Assembly (NCBI RefSeq): GCF_050113715.1
Contig: NZ_JBNJQR010000005.1
Location: forward strand, 1-64,000
Source: Brevibacillus_H ginsengisoli
GTDB lineage: Bacteria > Bacillota > Bacilli > Brevibacillales > Brevibacillaceae
Direction of reading: 5' to 3'
Length of the DNA: 64,000 nt
Of the stretch, positions 9,106-17,334 are shown one piece after another (within the stretch, counting starts at the first letter, position 1; every line of letters begins with the position of its first letter). The notes beneath the pieces were generated by a model. It saw only the letters and a list, made by a program, of their open reading frames with translations, was not told the origin of the DNA and ran no database searches. The position numbers and the translations under genes were made by a program.

Positions 9106-10393
9106 AAAATTTGACGTAATCGTAGTCGGTGCTGGTCCAGCTGGTTCCGCCTGTGCATTGACAGCTGCCAAAGCAGGTCTCAACGTATTGTTGATTGAGC
9201 GCGGAGAATATCCAGGCGCCAAGAACGTAATGGGTGGGGTCCTATACCGTAAACAAACCGAAGAATTCGTGCCTGAATTCTGGAAAGAAGCTCCAATTGA
9301 GAGACCTGTCATCGAACAGCGCTTTTGGATGTTGGGCGAAGAGTCCGTGGTGTCTTTTGGCTATAAAGGCATGGAGTGGGCACAAGAGCCATATAACTGC
9401 TTCACAGTATTGCGCGCGAAGTTCGACCAGTGGTTTGCGAACAAAGCGGTTGAAGCTGGTGCATTGTTGATTAATGAAACAGTCGTAACCGAGTGTATTG
9501 TACAAGATGGCCGAGTTATCGGCGTACGGACAGATCGCCCGGATGGAGATGTCTATGCAGATGTGGTTGTCTTGGCGGATGGGGTAAACTCCTTATTGGC
9601 CAAACAATTGGGTTTCCACAAGGAGCTTAAACCAGACCATGTAGCGCTTGCTGTTATGGAGGTACTGAAACTTCCGGCTGAGAAAATCGAAGAACGCTTC
9701 AATTTGGAGCCTAACCAAGGCTGCACGATTGAGTTATTCGGTGACGCTACCAAAGGTGCCGTTGGTACTTCGTTCATCTATACCAATAAAGACTCCATTA
9801 ATATAGGGGTAGGTACGACGCTGTCTGGCTTAATTAAATTGAAGCTCCGTCCATATGATTTATTGGAGTATGTGAAAAATCACCCAATGATCAAACCGTT
9901 GATCAAAGGCAGCGAAGCTCAGGAGTATGCGGCGCACTTGATTCCAGAAGGTGGCTTTCATGCGATTCCGAAGCTTGCGGGCAACGGCGTAGTTGTTGTC
10001 GGGGATGCCGCTCAACTGGTTAACGGAATTCACCGCGAAGGTTCCAACCTGGCGATGACATCTGGTAAACTAGCGGCTGAAACGATCATTTTGGCTAAAC
10101 AGGCGAATGATTACAGCGAGAATATGCTCGATCGTTATCGCACTCGTCTCATGGAAAGCTTCGTTGGCCAAGATCTGAAGAAGTACAAAGACGCAACCCA
10201 CACGTTTGAAACCTTCCCTCAATATTTCAAGGAGTACATCCCAATGATGAACGAGGCTGCAAGCTCTTTCTTTACGGTTGACGGTACATCGAAAAAAGAA
10301 AAGCAGCAGAAAATCATTAAATCCATCCGTGAAAAACATGGCACCATGAAACTGGTGAGCGACTTCTACCGAGCATGGAAGGTGATGAAATAA
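9098..10393 (+). CDS. fixC: FixC, FAD-dependent ETF-quinone oxidoreductase subunit
   Basis: A 431-residue flavoprotein that hands electrons from the ETF to the quinone pool. It shows the N-terminal Rossmann motif 'VVGAGPAGSACALTA', 'VVLADGVNSLLAKQLG', and the second FAD motif 'VVVVGDAAQLVNGIHREGSN'. Start: GTG at 9098, nine bases from AAGGAG; another GTG at 9092 is in frame but too close to that site. It overlaps the end of etfA by eight bases, and its TAA stop shares an A with the ATG of fixX. Such packing argues for stoichiometric production. Confidence 0.92.
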   Translation: MAEKFDVIVVGAGPAGSACALTAAKAGLNVLLIERGEYPGAKNVMGGVLYRKQTEEFVPEFWKEAPIERPVIEQRFWMLGEESVVSFGYKGMEWAQEPYNCFTVLRAKFDQWFANKAVEAGALLINETVVTECIVQDGRVIGVRTDRPDGDVYADVVVLADGVNSLLAKQLGFHKELKPDHVALAVMEVLKLPAEKIEERFNLEPNQGCTIELFGDATKGAVGTSFIYTNKDSINIGVGTTLSGLIKLKLRPYDLLEYVKNHPMIKPLIKGSEAQEYAAHLIPEGGFHAIPKLAGNGVVVVGDAAQLVNGIHREGSNLAMTSGKLAAETIILAKQANDYSENMLDRYRTRLMESFVGQDLKKYKDATHTFETFPQYFKEYIPMMNEAASSFFTVDGTSKKEKQQKIIKSIREKHGTMKLVSDFYRAWKVMK

Positions 10394-10692
10394 TGAGCCA
10401 AGTGGAAAAAACAAATTCTCTCGAAGCGAAACAGTACACGGTTCGTTTTCGAGCAAACAATGAATCACACCTTCATGTTCTAGATTATGATGTGTGTGCT
10501 ACCAAATGCCCGGAGAAGTTATGCACGGTCTTCTGCCCAGCAGAAGTGTATAAATGGGAAGACGTTGGTCGTATGGCGGTAGGGTATGAAGGCTGCCATG
10601 AATGCGGTAGCTGCCGAATTGGATGCCCTTATCAAAATATTAAGTGGGAGTATCCTAAGGGCGGACACGGGATTGTATTCCGTTTGGCTTAG
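10393..10692 (+). CDS. fixX: FixX, ferredoxin-like subunit
   Basis: A 99-residue iron-sulfur protein that completes the complex, ferrying electrons between FixC and quinone. Eight cysteines are seen: Cys35, 39, 44, 48 and Cys68, 71, 74, 78 ('CHECGSCRIGCP'). FixX proteins are usually assigned one 4Fe-4S cluster with a degenerate second motif, and here both sets are cysteine-rich. The ATG overlaps the fixC stop. A strong terminator follows 20 bases after the gene. No nif genes are present in this window. Confidence 0.9.
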   Translation: MSQVEKTNSLEAKQYTVRFRANNESHLHVLDYDVCATKCPEKLCTVFCPAEVYKWEDVGRMAVGYEGCHECGSCRIGCPYQNIKWEYPKGGHGIVFRLA

Positions 10693-10711
10693 TGATTCTT
10701 CTATAAGTAAG

Positions 10712-10741
10712 AAAAGGACCTGTGATGACAGGTCCTTTTTT
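10712..10741 (+). terminator. Rho-independent terminator after fixX
   Basis: Stem AAAAGGACCTGT / ACAGGTCCTTTT with a 4-base loop and a T run. Confidence 0.92.
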
Positions 10742-11016
10742 ATTGGATTTGGAAAGAATAAATTTTCTTAAGGTAGAAAGAAATTTATTCTTTTTTCCTT
10801 TCGCGTAAGCCCGCCAAGAAAGGACTTCGTCCGCTTGCAGCCTCCTTGGAAGTGAAACCTAGCGAAAGAACGGAGAAAGGGAAAAGAGTCGCCACCCAAC
10901 CCCTTTAGGGGCGCGAAGCGTTTGGTGACTCCCTTTCGCAGTGAAAGAGCGGACTTTATTTCTTCTATGCAAGCTTCCACAGAGCGAAAAGGGACGAAGT
11001 CTTTTCTTATTGGATT
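10740..11016 (+). repeat. Structured intergenic element between 10-bp direct repeats
   Basis: No gene is seen between fixX and 11071. The stretch starts and ends with the direct repeat TTATTGGATT (10740-10749 and 11007-11016). Inside are inverted copies of GACTTCGTCC (10823-10832 and the complement near 10992-11001), a long imperfect hairpin around the CCCCTTTAGGGG loop (about 10887-10931), and several CTTTCGC / GCGAAAG words. This looks like a small non-autonomous insertion or a family of intergenic palindromes. Copy number elsewhere is unknown. Confidence 0.5.
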
Positions 11017-11070
11017 ATGTTAGGGGGTTTTGGACAAACTATTGCCAAGCGTGGTTACAGGAGGAATAGC

Positions 11071-11259
11071 ATGATGAAGATCAGACAGGGCCAGAATGAT
11101 TCCTTGAATGAGTCACGAGACGATGCCTTCATGGACATTGATCGAATGGTAAACGAAGGGCTTGGTGGAGGTACTGTTAGCAACCAAAACGGTTTAATCG
11201 AAGAAACCACTACTGATACCATGTCTGGATCATTCAAGATGGAGCAAGAACAAGAATAG
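11071..11259 (+). CDS. Small hydrophilic protein, function unknown
   Basis: A 62-residue acidic polypeptide beginning 'MMKIRQGQNDSLNESRDD' and containing 'FMDIDRMVNEGLGGG'. The start at 11071 is set by CAGGAGG nine bases upstream; the open frame reaches back to 11017 without a ribosome site. There is no signal peptide, membrane segment or cysteine. It is 13 bases before an SspH-type spore gene and probably shares its transcript, which suggests but does not prove a spore role. I do not recognise the family. Confidence 0.7.
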   Translation: MMKIRQGQNDSLNESRDDAFMDIDRMVNEGLGGGTVSNQNGLIEETTTDTMSGSFKMEQEQE

Positions 11260-11272
11260 GAGGGTACATACA

Positions 11273-11452
11273 ATGAATGCTAATCGAGCGTTACAAATTA
11301 TTAACTCGGAAGAAAAGATTCAAGTTACTTTTCAAGGTACTCCAGTCTGGATTGACGGAGTAGAGGAAGAAACTCAAACGGCTCGAGTGCACACAGAAGG
11401 GGATCCCAAAGACACCAAAAGAGTCGCGATTAAACAGTTGGTTGAGCAGTAA
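11273..11452 (+). CDS. sspH: Small acid-soluble spore protein, H type
   Basis: A 59-residue protein starting 'MNANRALQIINSEEKIQV'. It follows the H-type small spore protein pattern: an N-terminal 'NxxRA' helix, a central 'FQGTPVWI' (family FQGxPVxI), 'TARVH' and a C-terminal 'VAIKQLVEQ'. In B. subtilis SspH is made in the forespore and is a minor spore component. The ATG at 11273 follows AGGAGGGTAC. A bidirectional terminator comes right after it. Assignment rests on motif similarity remembered for the family. Confidence 0.8.
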   Translation: MNANRALQIINSEEKIQVTFQGTPVWIDGVEEETQTARVHTEGDPKDTKRVAIKQLVEQ

Positions 11453-11463
11453 ATGGAACACAA

Positions 11464-11492
11464 ACAAGCCCAGAAAATCAATCTGGGCTTGT
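11464..11492. terminator. Bidirectional terminator between sspH and the flippase gene
   Basis: Stem CAAGCCCAGA / TCTGGGCTTG with a 7-base loop between two convergent genes. The flanking T/A runs are short. Confidence 0.7.
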
Positions 11493-11554
11493 TGACGTTT
11501 ATGAGAAAACAAATAGGTTCGAGGAATTACCTGTTTGGTGAAAAAATTCTGATG

Positions 11555-13072
11555 TTAAAAAAATTCCATTCTAATTAAAAGGCCAGTTCTGAACAAGATG
11601 TACAGCGAAGTCAAACCAAAATAGAAGATAGAGGTAACGATTAACTGATAGGAGTAAGCTAGAGAGAAATATGGCATGATCAATTGAATGACAACGATAC
11701 TAAGAAGGATAAATAAAAGAAGAAAAATGGTGTCTAACACCATGTGAAATAGTTGAAAGGGTTCTTTGGTTTTCGTATATAAAACGGTTAGATTCCAAGC
11801 GGATGCGACTATTTCCAGATTTAGAAGTCCAAGAGCCACTCCTATTAAACGGTACTCGGGAATTGCAATGATGAAATAACTGATCAGAAATGAGAGAATC
11901 GCACCTATAATCAATCCGTACAAGGGAACCTTCTTTTCATTTATTGACCATAGAATAGAGGTTGATAATTCTCGCAACCCGGTTACCCAAGGAATAATCG
12001 ACAGGTATCGAACGGCAGTTCCAATAGAATTGTCCCCCATAATCGCCAAGGAAATTTCTTCAGAATAACGAAATAGAAATAGAGATGAAGTAATTCCCCA
12101 AAAGACTCCCAGCTTCAACGCCTTGGAAACCCTCCGCTGAAAATGATCAATTCTTAAGGCTTCCCAGTCTGCGGTGATTTTGACCGTGAGAATATGGGAG
12201 ATAGCTGCCGTAATCATCGTCGGTATATATACAATCGTAGAGGCCATTCCGGCAAAGATACCATAGATCGATAAAGACTCGTGGCTGGTAAGTCCTGAAG
12301 CCATTAAACGATTAGGGATCAGGATCGAGTCTATAAAATCGGTGATGGGTCCAAACAGACGAACTCCTAAAATGGCAATCGACATTTTTAAAAACATGGG
12401 AGTATCCACGTGTCCAAATGGCTGCGAAGTTCGGCTAATTGAATATTGGTGTATCCGCAATTCTCGTGAGTACCGTTGAAGCATTACAACTAAAAATAAT
12501 AGGGAGGCGAATCCGCCAGCTACAGCCGCAAAGGTTGCTCCTGCCACAGCATAAGACAGCCCTGAATCAATTAATAGAAAGGAGAGAACGATCATCGCAA
12601 ATACGCGTATGACCTGTTCGACCAATTCAGAAACGGCGATGATCCCATAGTATTCTTTTCCCTGTAGGAATCCTCTGATCAAACCGAGGATTGGAACAAT
12701 TAAAAACGCTGGGGCTAAAAATCGGATGGCCGGAATAAGTTTATCTTCACCAAATACCTTGGAAATGACAGAGGGGAAGAAAAAGCTAAAGCAGTAAAAT
12801 ATTACACCTAAACCAATCATGATAACCGCAGAAAGCTTTAGCAGGCGGATACCAATCCGCTCGTTTTTGGCAACAGCCAAGGAGAGGGCTGTCGGGAAAC
12901 CACCTACAATAAAGGTTAAGATAAGACCGTAAAAGGAGTAGGTCATTTGATAAAGCCCAATACCTTCCGCACCAAGGAGTCTGAATAAGGGCAGGCGACC
13001 AAACGCTCCAATTATTTTAATCAAAGAAATGATGGAGAAGCGCATGAGCAGCTGCTTCAGTAATATGGACAT
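11555..13072 (-). CDS. SpoVB/MurJ-superfamily lipid-linked oligosaccharide flippase
   Basis: A 505-residue integral membrane protein with about 14 hydrophobic segments, typical of the MOP exporter superfamily. The N-terminus 'FGRLPLFRLLGAEGIGLYQ' matches SpoVB/YkvU proteins, which in bacilli serve spore-cortex peptidoglycan synthesis or related wall-precursor flipping. It is transcribed alone on the minus strand, convergent with sspH. Which of the several SpoVB-like paralogues this is cannot be told by eye, so no symbol is given. The start 'MSILLKQLLMRF' is the only good candidate. Confidence 0.85.
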   Translation of the reverse strand: MSILLKQLLMRFSIISLIKIIGAFGRLPLFRLLGAEGIGLYQMTYSFYGLILTFIVGGFPTALSLAVAKNERIGIRLLKLSAVIMIGLGVIFYCFSFFFPSVISKVFGEDKLIPAIRFLAPAFLIVPILGLIRGFLQGKEYYGIIAVSELVEQVIRVFAMIVLSFLLIDSGLSYAVAGATFAAVAGGFASLLFLVVMLQRYSRELRIHQYSISRTSQPFGHVDTPMFLKMSIAILGVRLFGPITDFIDSILIPNRLMASGLTSHESLSIYGIFAGMASTIVYIPTMITAAISHILTVKITADWEALRIDHFQRRVSKALKLGVFWGITSSLFLFRYSEEISLAIMGDNSIGTAVRYLSIIPWVTGLRELSTSILWSINEKKVPLYGLIIGAILSFLISYFIIAIPEYRLIGVALGLLNLEIVASAWNLTVLYTKTKEPFQLFHMVLDTIFLLLFILLSIVVIQLIMPYFSLAYSYQLIVTSIFYFGLTSLYILFRTGLLIRMEFF

Positions 13073-13125
13073 AACATGATTGCTCCCTTACACACTTTGT
13101 CCTATAGATTTATTGTATGAAGGGT

Positions 13126-13836
13126 TTATTTCGATATGTCTTGTCTTACCATCGCCGGGCTTTGGTTCGTCAAATGGGAGAATACCACTAACCGCATCGC
13201 GTGCTCTTGGGTTTTCTTATTGAATTTGCCGGCACAGGTAATTAAATTAAGTTGCGGAACAGAAGAATCTCCAAATATCTCTTCGATTGGAGCATCCTTT
13301 GTTTTGAACACAGCTACTCTTGATACAGTAAAGGTAAGTTTGTTTCCTTTTGAATCCGTTAGATAGATGTGATCTCCGGGATTCACCCTTTTCAGATGGT
13401 AGAAAATAGCGGGTCCAGTATAATGGTCAAGATGTCCAGCAATTACAGCATTTCCGTTTTCACCAGGATTGGTCCAGGGATCCAATAACCCAACCTTGTC
13501 AAACGCATGTGGGACTTCCATTTGCCCCTTATGGAGGCCAACCTTTTCGATCTTGGAACGAAGGTGTATGGATGGGATTTCCAAAAGGTCAGGGGAGATG
13601 CCCTTGTGTGGAGAAGCCGCTGTTTTTGTGGTTAGTTGATGCTTGGAATTACCGGGATAATGTTTAATGTAATTCGAGATAAAATGACTAGCTTGGATTG
13701 ATCGCGCAGTTTGCTCAGTAGTTGTTTCCAGATTAGCAGCGGCTGAATTGTTGGAAGATTGAGGGGTTTGAGGATATGCGCATCCTGCCATGATTGTAAT
13801 GAAAAGTATTAGGGAATAGAAGCCAAATGGATTCAT
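13126..13836 (-). CDS. Class D/F-type sortase, predicted lipoprotein
   Basis: A 236-residue transpeptidase that should attach surface proteins to the cell envelope. The catalytic triad is visible: His135 ('IAGHLD'), Cys201 ('LITCAGKF') and Arg215 ('MRLVV'). The core is short, with no extra beta7-beta8 loop, like class D/F enzymes. The N-terminus has a hydrophobic segment ending in MAGC with Cys19, an atypical lipobox, so it may be lipid-anchored or simply membrane-anchored. GGAGGT precedes the ATG. The gene upstream on the same strand ends in a sortase-like motif and is a candidate substrate. Confidence 0.85.
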   Translation of the reverse strand: MNPFGFYSLILFITIMAGCAYPQTPQSSNNSAAANLETTTEQTARSIQASHFISNYIKHYPGNSKHQLTTKTAASPHKGISPDLLEIPSIHLRSKIEKVGLHKGQMEVPHAFDKVGLLDPWTNPGENGNAVIAGHLDHYTGPAIFYHLKRVNPGDHIYLTDSKGNKLTFTVSRVAVFKTKDAPIEEIFGDSSVPQLNLITCAGKFNKKTQEHAMRLVVFSHLTNQSPAMVRQDISK

Positions 13837-13863
13837 CTTGGATTACCTCCGGATTAAGGGAGT

Positions 13864-13895
13864 AAGAAAAAGAGGAGAGGGGTAAAATACCCCTC
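13864..13895 (-). terminator. Terminator or attenuator between the MPKTG gene and the sortase gene
   Basis: Hairpin GAGGGGTA / TACCCCTC followed on the minus strand by CTCCTCTTTTTCTT. It lies between two same-strand genes, so it could lower sortase expression relative to its presumed substrate. Confidence 0.6.
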
Positions 13896-13900
13896 GTTCT

Positions 13901-14122
13901 TTACTCGTCGGTTCCGCCCATGCCTGTTTTAGGCATTTTGACATTGGTTGCTTTGTTGGTAGCTTTGATGTGGACTGGTTTGGTTTTAGCTTTGGTGTGG
14001 ACTTTATGATGGGCTTTGGTGTGCATTTTGTCATGCTTGCCTCCACCAGTCGTTTCGGCAAATGCAGCTGTGGACGAACCAACAATACAAATTGATAAAA
14101 CTAAAGCAGCTAATTTGTTCAT
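13901..14122 (-). CDS. Secreted His/Lys-rich small protein with MPKTG terminus
   Basis: A 73-residue precursor with a signal peptide ('MNKLAALVLSICIVGSSTAAFA') and a mature part of about 50 residues packed with Lys, His and Thr (for example 'KMHTKAHHKVHTKAKTK'). It ends 'MPKTGMGGTDE'. MPKTG resembles a sortase LPxTG signal, but no hydrophobic anchor or basic tail follows. The start at 14122 is chosen for GAGAGGT upstream. It lies just before a sortase gene on the same strand. The His-rich segment could bind metal ions. Function unknown. Confidence 0.7.
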   Translation of the reverse strand: MNKLAALVLSICIVGSSTAAFAETTGGGKHDKMHTKAHHKVHTKAKTKPVHIKATNKATNVKMPKTGMGGTDE

Positions 14123-14248
14123 TGGCGATATACCTCTCTTCTTCTGGGTAGTGGTCTTACAAGACTTAGAATTGTCCATTCACGATGAGTTTAATAAGGA
14201 ATATCTCGCCATCATGAAAAAACACGAAGAAGACAAGGATTCTTGTCA

Positions 14249-14285
14249 TAAAAAAGAACAGAAGCTCGGTTCGCTTCTGCTCTTT
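14249..14285 (-). terminator. Rho-independent terminator after clpP
   Basis: On the minus strand, the stem AGAGCAGAAGC / GCTTCTGTTCT followed by six T residues, 11 bases beyond the clpP stop. Confidence 0.85.
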
Positions 14286-14295
14286 GGAATTTCCA

Positions 14296-14892
14296 TTATT
14301 TCGTTGGCGTAGAGGTAATCACGTCATCGATTAAGCCATATTCTTTGGCATCTTTGGCGGACATGAAGTTATCGCGATCAGTATCTTGAGCGATACGTTC
14401 AATCGGCTGACCTGTTCTCTCGGCATAAATGCTGTTGAGGTGCTCACGCATTTTGACGATACGCTTAGCGGCAATTTCAATGTCACTGGCTTGACCTTGA
14501 GCCCCGCCTAGTGGTTGGTGAATCATGATTTCACTATTCGGAAGTGCGTAACGCTTTCCTTTTGCCCCTGCGCAAAGAAGGAAGGAGCCCATAGAAGCGG
14601 CAAGACCGATGCAGATGGTGGAGACATCCGGCTTAATGAACTGCATCGTATCATAAATAGCCATTCCGGCGGTGATCGAACCACCCGGGCTGTTTATGTA
14701 GAGGCTAATATCCTTTTCCGGATCTTCAGCTGTCAAAAAGAGTAGCTGAGCAACCACGCTATTGGCCACCACGTCATTAATAGGGGTACCAAGGAAAATA
14801 ATCCGATCCTTCAGCAGGCGAGAGTAGATATCATAAGCGCGCTCCCCGCGGTTGGTTTGTTCAATTACGGTAGGTATCAGGTTCATATTCAT
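14296..14892 (-). CDS. clpP: ATP-dependent Clp protease proteolytic subunit
   Basis: Tetradecameric serine peptidase that degrades proteins fed by ClpX, ClpC or ClpE. The catalytic triad is Ser100 ('GLAASMGSF'), His125 ('IMIHQP') and Asp174 ('QDTDRD'). At 198 residues the length is normal. The first ATG lies eight bases from GAGGAGG. Its promoter overlaps a CtsR operator, so it should be derepressed by heat and protein-unfolding stress. It is a single-gene unit with its own terminator. Confidence 0.97.
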   Translation of the reverse strand: MNMNLIPTVIEQTNRGERAYDIYSRLLKDRIIFLGTPINDVVANSVVAQLLFLTAEDPEKDISLYINSPGGSITAGMAIYDTMQFIKPDVSTICIGLAASMGSFLLCAGAKGKRYALPNSEIMIHQPLGGAQGQASDIEIAAKRIVKMREHLNSIYAERTGQPIERIAQDTDRDNFMSAKDAKEYGLIDDVITSTPTK

Positions 14893-14920
14893 TCCTCATT
14901 CCTCCTCTCATTTCAAGATC

Positions 14921-14951
14921 ATTCTACAATAAAAGGTCAACAAAGGTCAAA
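14921..14951 (-). promoter_or_regulatory. clpP promoter overlapped by a CtsR operator
   Basis: On the minus strand, -35 TTGACC (14945-14950), an 18-base spacer and -10 TAGAAT (14921-14926). On the plus strand GGTCAAC-AAA-GGTCAAA (14935-14951) matches the CtsR tandem heptad (RGTCAAA-NAN-RGTCAAA) with one mismatch and covers the -35 and spacer. Confidence 0.85.
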
Positions 14952-15042
14952 CGTTTCAGAACCATTCTTTATCTAATGTATCCCAAATGTGGGCAACTAA
15001 ACCCTGCCAACAGAGTTTCGACGTAGAAATCCTTTACTTGAT

Positions 15043-16164
15043 TCAGCAGTTATTAGAATGACGGATAGCAGTTGCAGAGGCTCCCAGAAACAACATGGTG
15101 ATGATCAAATTCAAGAGCCACCCCAGAAAAGGAATTTGCAGGACTCCATATACAACCAGAACGCCAAGAAACTCGGCCATTAACGGGTGAAGTGGCCACT
15201 GAAAACGTTTGGCTATTCGTGAACCCAGCCATGTTCCAATAAAAATCTTGGACACGTAAAACAGTATAAAAAGTGAAAAGAAAAGGGTCAACGAGATCGG
15301 AATCCCGATGATGCTTAACAGTAAAATAATCGAAATGATGGGAACTCCAAAGATAAACAATGCGCCTAAACCAAACAAAGGCGTCCATTCTCCGTCAAAC
15401 TGCCGATGGATCTGATGAAGGGCTTTGGGAAACAGGAAACGGAGGAGCAGCCAGATCATGATGGTGCTGAGTAACGACATCAAGAGAAATAGTACGGGTA
15501 AAAACGTAAAGGAACTTTTCTCTTTGGGTTGATCCAGTGTGAATCGTTCTTGTCCGTTGACTGCGGCTCCAGGATGAATGACCGCTCGTGCAGGAGCGGA
15601 GTAAACCAGATCTCCGTTAATTTTGGCGGTCGAATCAATCGTCAAGTTATTAACCCTCATGAAAGAAGTGCCCTGGCCAAGCTCACCACCGACACGCATG
15701 ACGTTAACAAACCCGTTCGCTTCCCGATTGACCTTTCCTTTGATATCTAACGATTCGGCAAAGGTCATGACGCTCCCCAATACATGTGCCCCAGGGGAGA
15801 CCAAAAGATTTTGGTTAAAAGAAGAGATGTTGCGAGTAATCGTACCGTCAATAATCGCATGTTGGGTAATCGCTCGTAAATTCCCGTCGATTTTACCGTG
15901 AACGAGGGTGTTCGCCGCAAAAGCGATCACATCCCCTTTGACCTCACCATTGATTTGGACGCTCTCTGCGAAGACATACAAATCTCCATCCACTTTACCA
16001 TCTATTACAGCCTTTTGCGCGTTTACAAATAAGTCGCCAGGATAAGTCGCGTCAGAAGAGAGGACGAATGATCCTTGATCCACTGAGCCGAACGCATAGA
16101 CAGCAGAGCCAGTGAACCCGAACAAACAAAGTACAGTGATTAGAAGGATCCCCCAGCGTTTCAT
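15043..16164 (-). CDS. Polymer-forming (bactofilin-like) membrane protein
   Basis: A 373-residue envelope protein: signal peptide (residues 1-24), then short repeats such as 'GKVDGDLYVFAESVQINGEVKGDV' in which GDx and xGK recur, the right-handed beta-helix pattern of bactofilins. Three or four membrane segments follow near residues 225-365. Bactofilin-type domains self-assemble into filaments; here the fold would sit outside the membrane. Its ATG overlaps the anti-sigma stop by four bases, so it is the third gene of an ECF sigma operon and a likely envelope-stress effector. Function is inferred. Confidence 0.75.
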   Translation of the reverse strand: MKRWGILLITVLCLFGFTGSAVYAFGSVDQGSFVLSSDATYPGDLFVNAQKAVIDGKVDGDLYVFAESVQINGEVKGDVIAFAANTLVHGKIDGNLRAITQHAIIDGTITRNISSFNQNLLVSPGAHVLGSVMTFAESLDIKGKVNREANGFVNVMRVGGELGQGTSFMRVNNLTIDSTAKINGDLVYSAPARAVIHPGAAVNGQERFTLDQPKEKSSFTFLPVLFLLMSLLSTIMIWLLLRFLFPKALHQIHRQFDGEWTPLFGLGALFIFGVPIISIILLLSIIGIPISLTLFFSLFILFYVSKIFIGTWLGSRIAKRFQWPLHPLMAEFLGVLVVYGVLQIPFLGWLLNLIITMLFLGASATAIRHSNNC

Positions 16165-16715
16165 TTTTTCAACACTCCTTTAGATTCGTTCCAGTGTTGA
16201 TAGGGGTCCTTGTATATATTCAGGAAAAGCAGGCAGCTTAACAGGAAGATAAATAATGTGGATACCGTATAGATATCCGGTAAGTCCAGAAGGGAACCAG
16301 CCTTTTCCTTGATCCAAAAGGTAGAGACCCAGATAACCGAGTGCTGCCACATATCCCAAATCGACTCGATCCAACGGAACATCCAGCCTTGGAAAAAGAA
16401 GGCCAAATAGACCAACGCACCCGTAACAAAACTGAATAAGAGGGTGAACCGATAAGTAAATCGTCTGTTGCTCTGCTTGTGCAACTGGGCAATTTCATTG
16501 ATTTGATGCAACGTGGATGCGGATAATTCAATCTCCTGTACATGAAATTGTGTGGCAAACGAATGCTGAAAAAACGATTGTTCAGCTTGCCAGTGAGCGA
16601 GTAATAACTGACAACCCGGGCAATCGACGAGATGACTGGCCACCTTCAAATTCTCTTCAGAACTCAATTCGTGATCGATATACATCATCATTGTCAACTC
16701 ATCAATATGCAGCAT
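16161..16715 (-). CDS. Membrane-anchored zinc-finger anti-sigma factor
   Basis: A 184-residue protein with the ZAS motif H-x3-C-x2-C (His28, Cys32, Cys35 in 'HLVDCPGC') at the N-terminus, which binds the sigma factor. Two membrane helices follow, at about residues 88-110 ('LLFSFVTGALVYLAFFFQG') and 150-167. It should hold the adjacent ECF sigma factor until a membrane signal releases it. It overlaps the sigma gene by 14 bases and the downstream gene by four. The signal and release mechanism are not visible. Confidence 0.85.
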   Translation of the reverse strand: MLHIDELTMMMYIDHELSSEENLKVASHLVDCPGCQLLLAHWQAEQSFFQHSFATQFHVQEIELSASTLHQINEIAQLHKQSNRRFTYRFTLLFSFVTGALVYLAFFFQGWMFRWIESIWDMWQHSVIWVSTFWIKEKAGSLLDLPDIYTVSTLFIFLLSCLLFLNIYKDPYQHWNESKGVLKK

Positions 16716-17310
16716 CGATTACCCTCCTTTGTACTTGGTGTTCAAACAGCTGCTTCAATTGCTTGCGGGCACGAAACAAACGCGTTCCGACTGTGTTTTT
16801 ACTCATCCCAACCAATTCGCCGATCTCATCGTAGCTTAATTGATCCGTGAAGCGAAGTGTAACAATCAACCGATCCGTCTCATCTAAATGATGGAGAAGC
16901 TCGTGAAGCTGAGAAACAAATTCTTTTTGGATGAATTCTTCCTCGGGGTTATTATTAAGAACTGCTTTATTGATTTGATGGTGAAGTTGATCATCTTCCA
17001 TCGTGATCTCCCTCTTTTTTCGTAAAAAGTCGATACATGTATTGGAAACAAGACGGTATAACCATGAATGAAACGGGTAGGTTTGATCATATTTGTGGAG
17101 ATTTTGAGCAACTTTTAACCAGACTTCGTTATTTAAGTCTTGGACGTCATGATAGGAATAGATCATTTTTTGAATGATTCGCAGAACCCGCTTCCCAAAC
17201 ATCTGAACAAGCTGTTGAAAAGCTGTGGAATCACCATGGAGAAACTGCTGTATGTATTGGGATGCGGTATGGTTTAAACGGAACAATTCATCCCTTTGTG
17301 ATTCATCCAT
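16702..17310 (-). CDS. ECF-family RNA polymerase sigma factor
   Basis: A 202-residue sigma factor with the two-domain ECF layout. Region 2 is around 'VLRIIQKMIYSYHDVQDLNNEVWLK' and 'HSWLYRLVSNTCIDFLRKK'; region 4 is the C-terminal helix-turn-helix 'LSYDEIGELVGMSKNTVGTR'. It redirects RNA polymerase to a small regulon. The start at 17310 follows GGGAGGTAT; the frame opens six codons earlier but lacks proper spacing. An ECF-like promoter lies just upstream, so autoregulation is probable. Confidence 0.92.
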   Translation of the reverse strand: MDESQRDELFRLNHTASQYIQQFLHGDSTAFQQLVQMFGKRVLRIIQKMIYSYHDVQDLNNEVWLKVAQNLHKYDQTYPFHSWLYRLVSNTCIDFLRKKREITMEDDQLHHQINKAVLNNNPEEEFIQKEFVSQLHELLHHLDETDRLIVTLRFTDQLSYDEIGELVGMSKNTVGTRLFRARKQLKQLFEHQVQRRVIDAAY

Positions 17311-17334
17311 CGTTATACCTCCCTTCATTTACTG

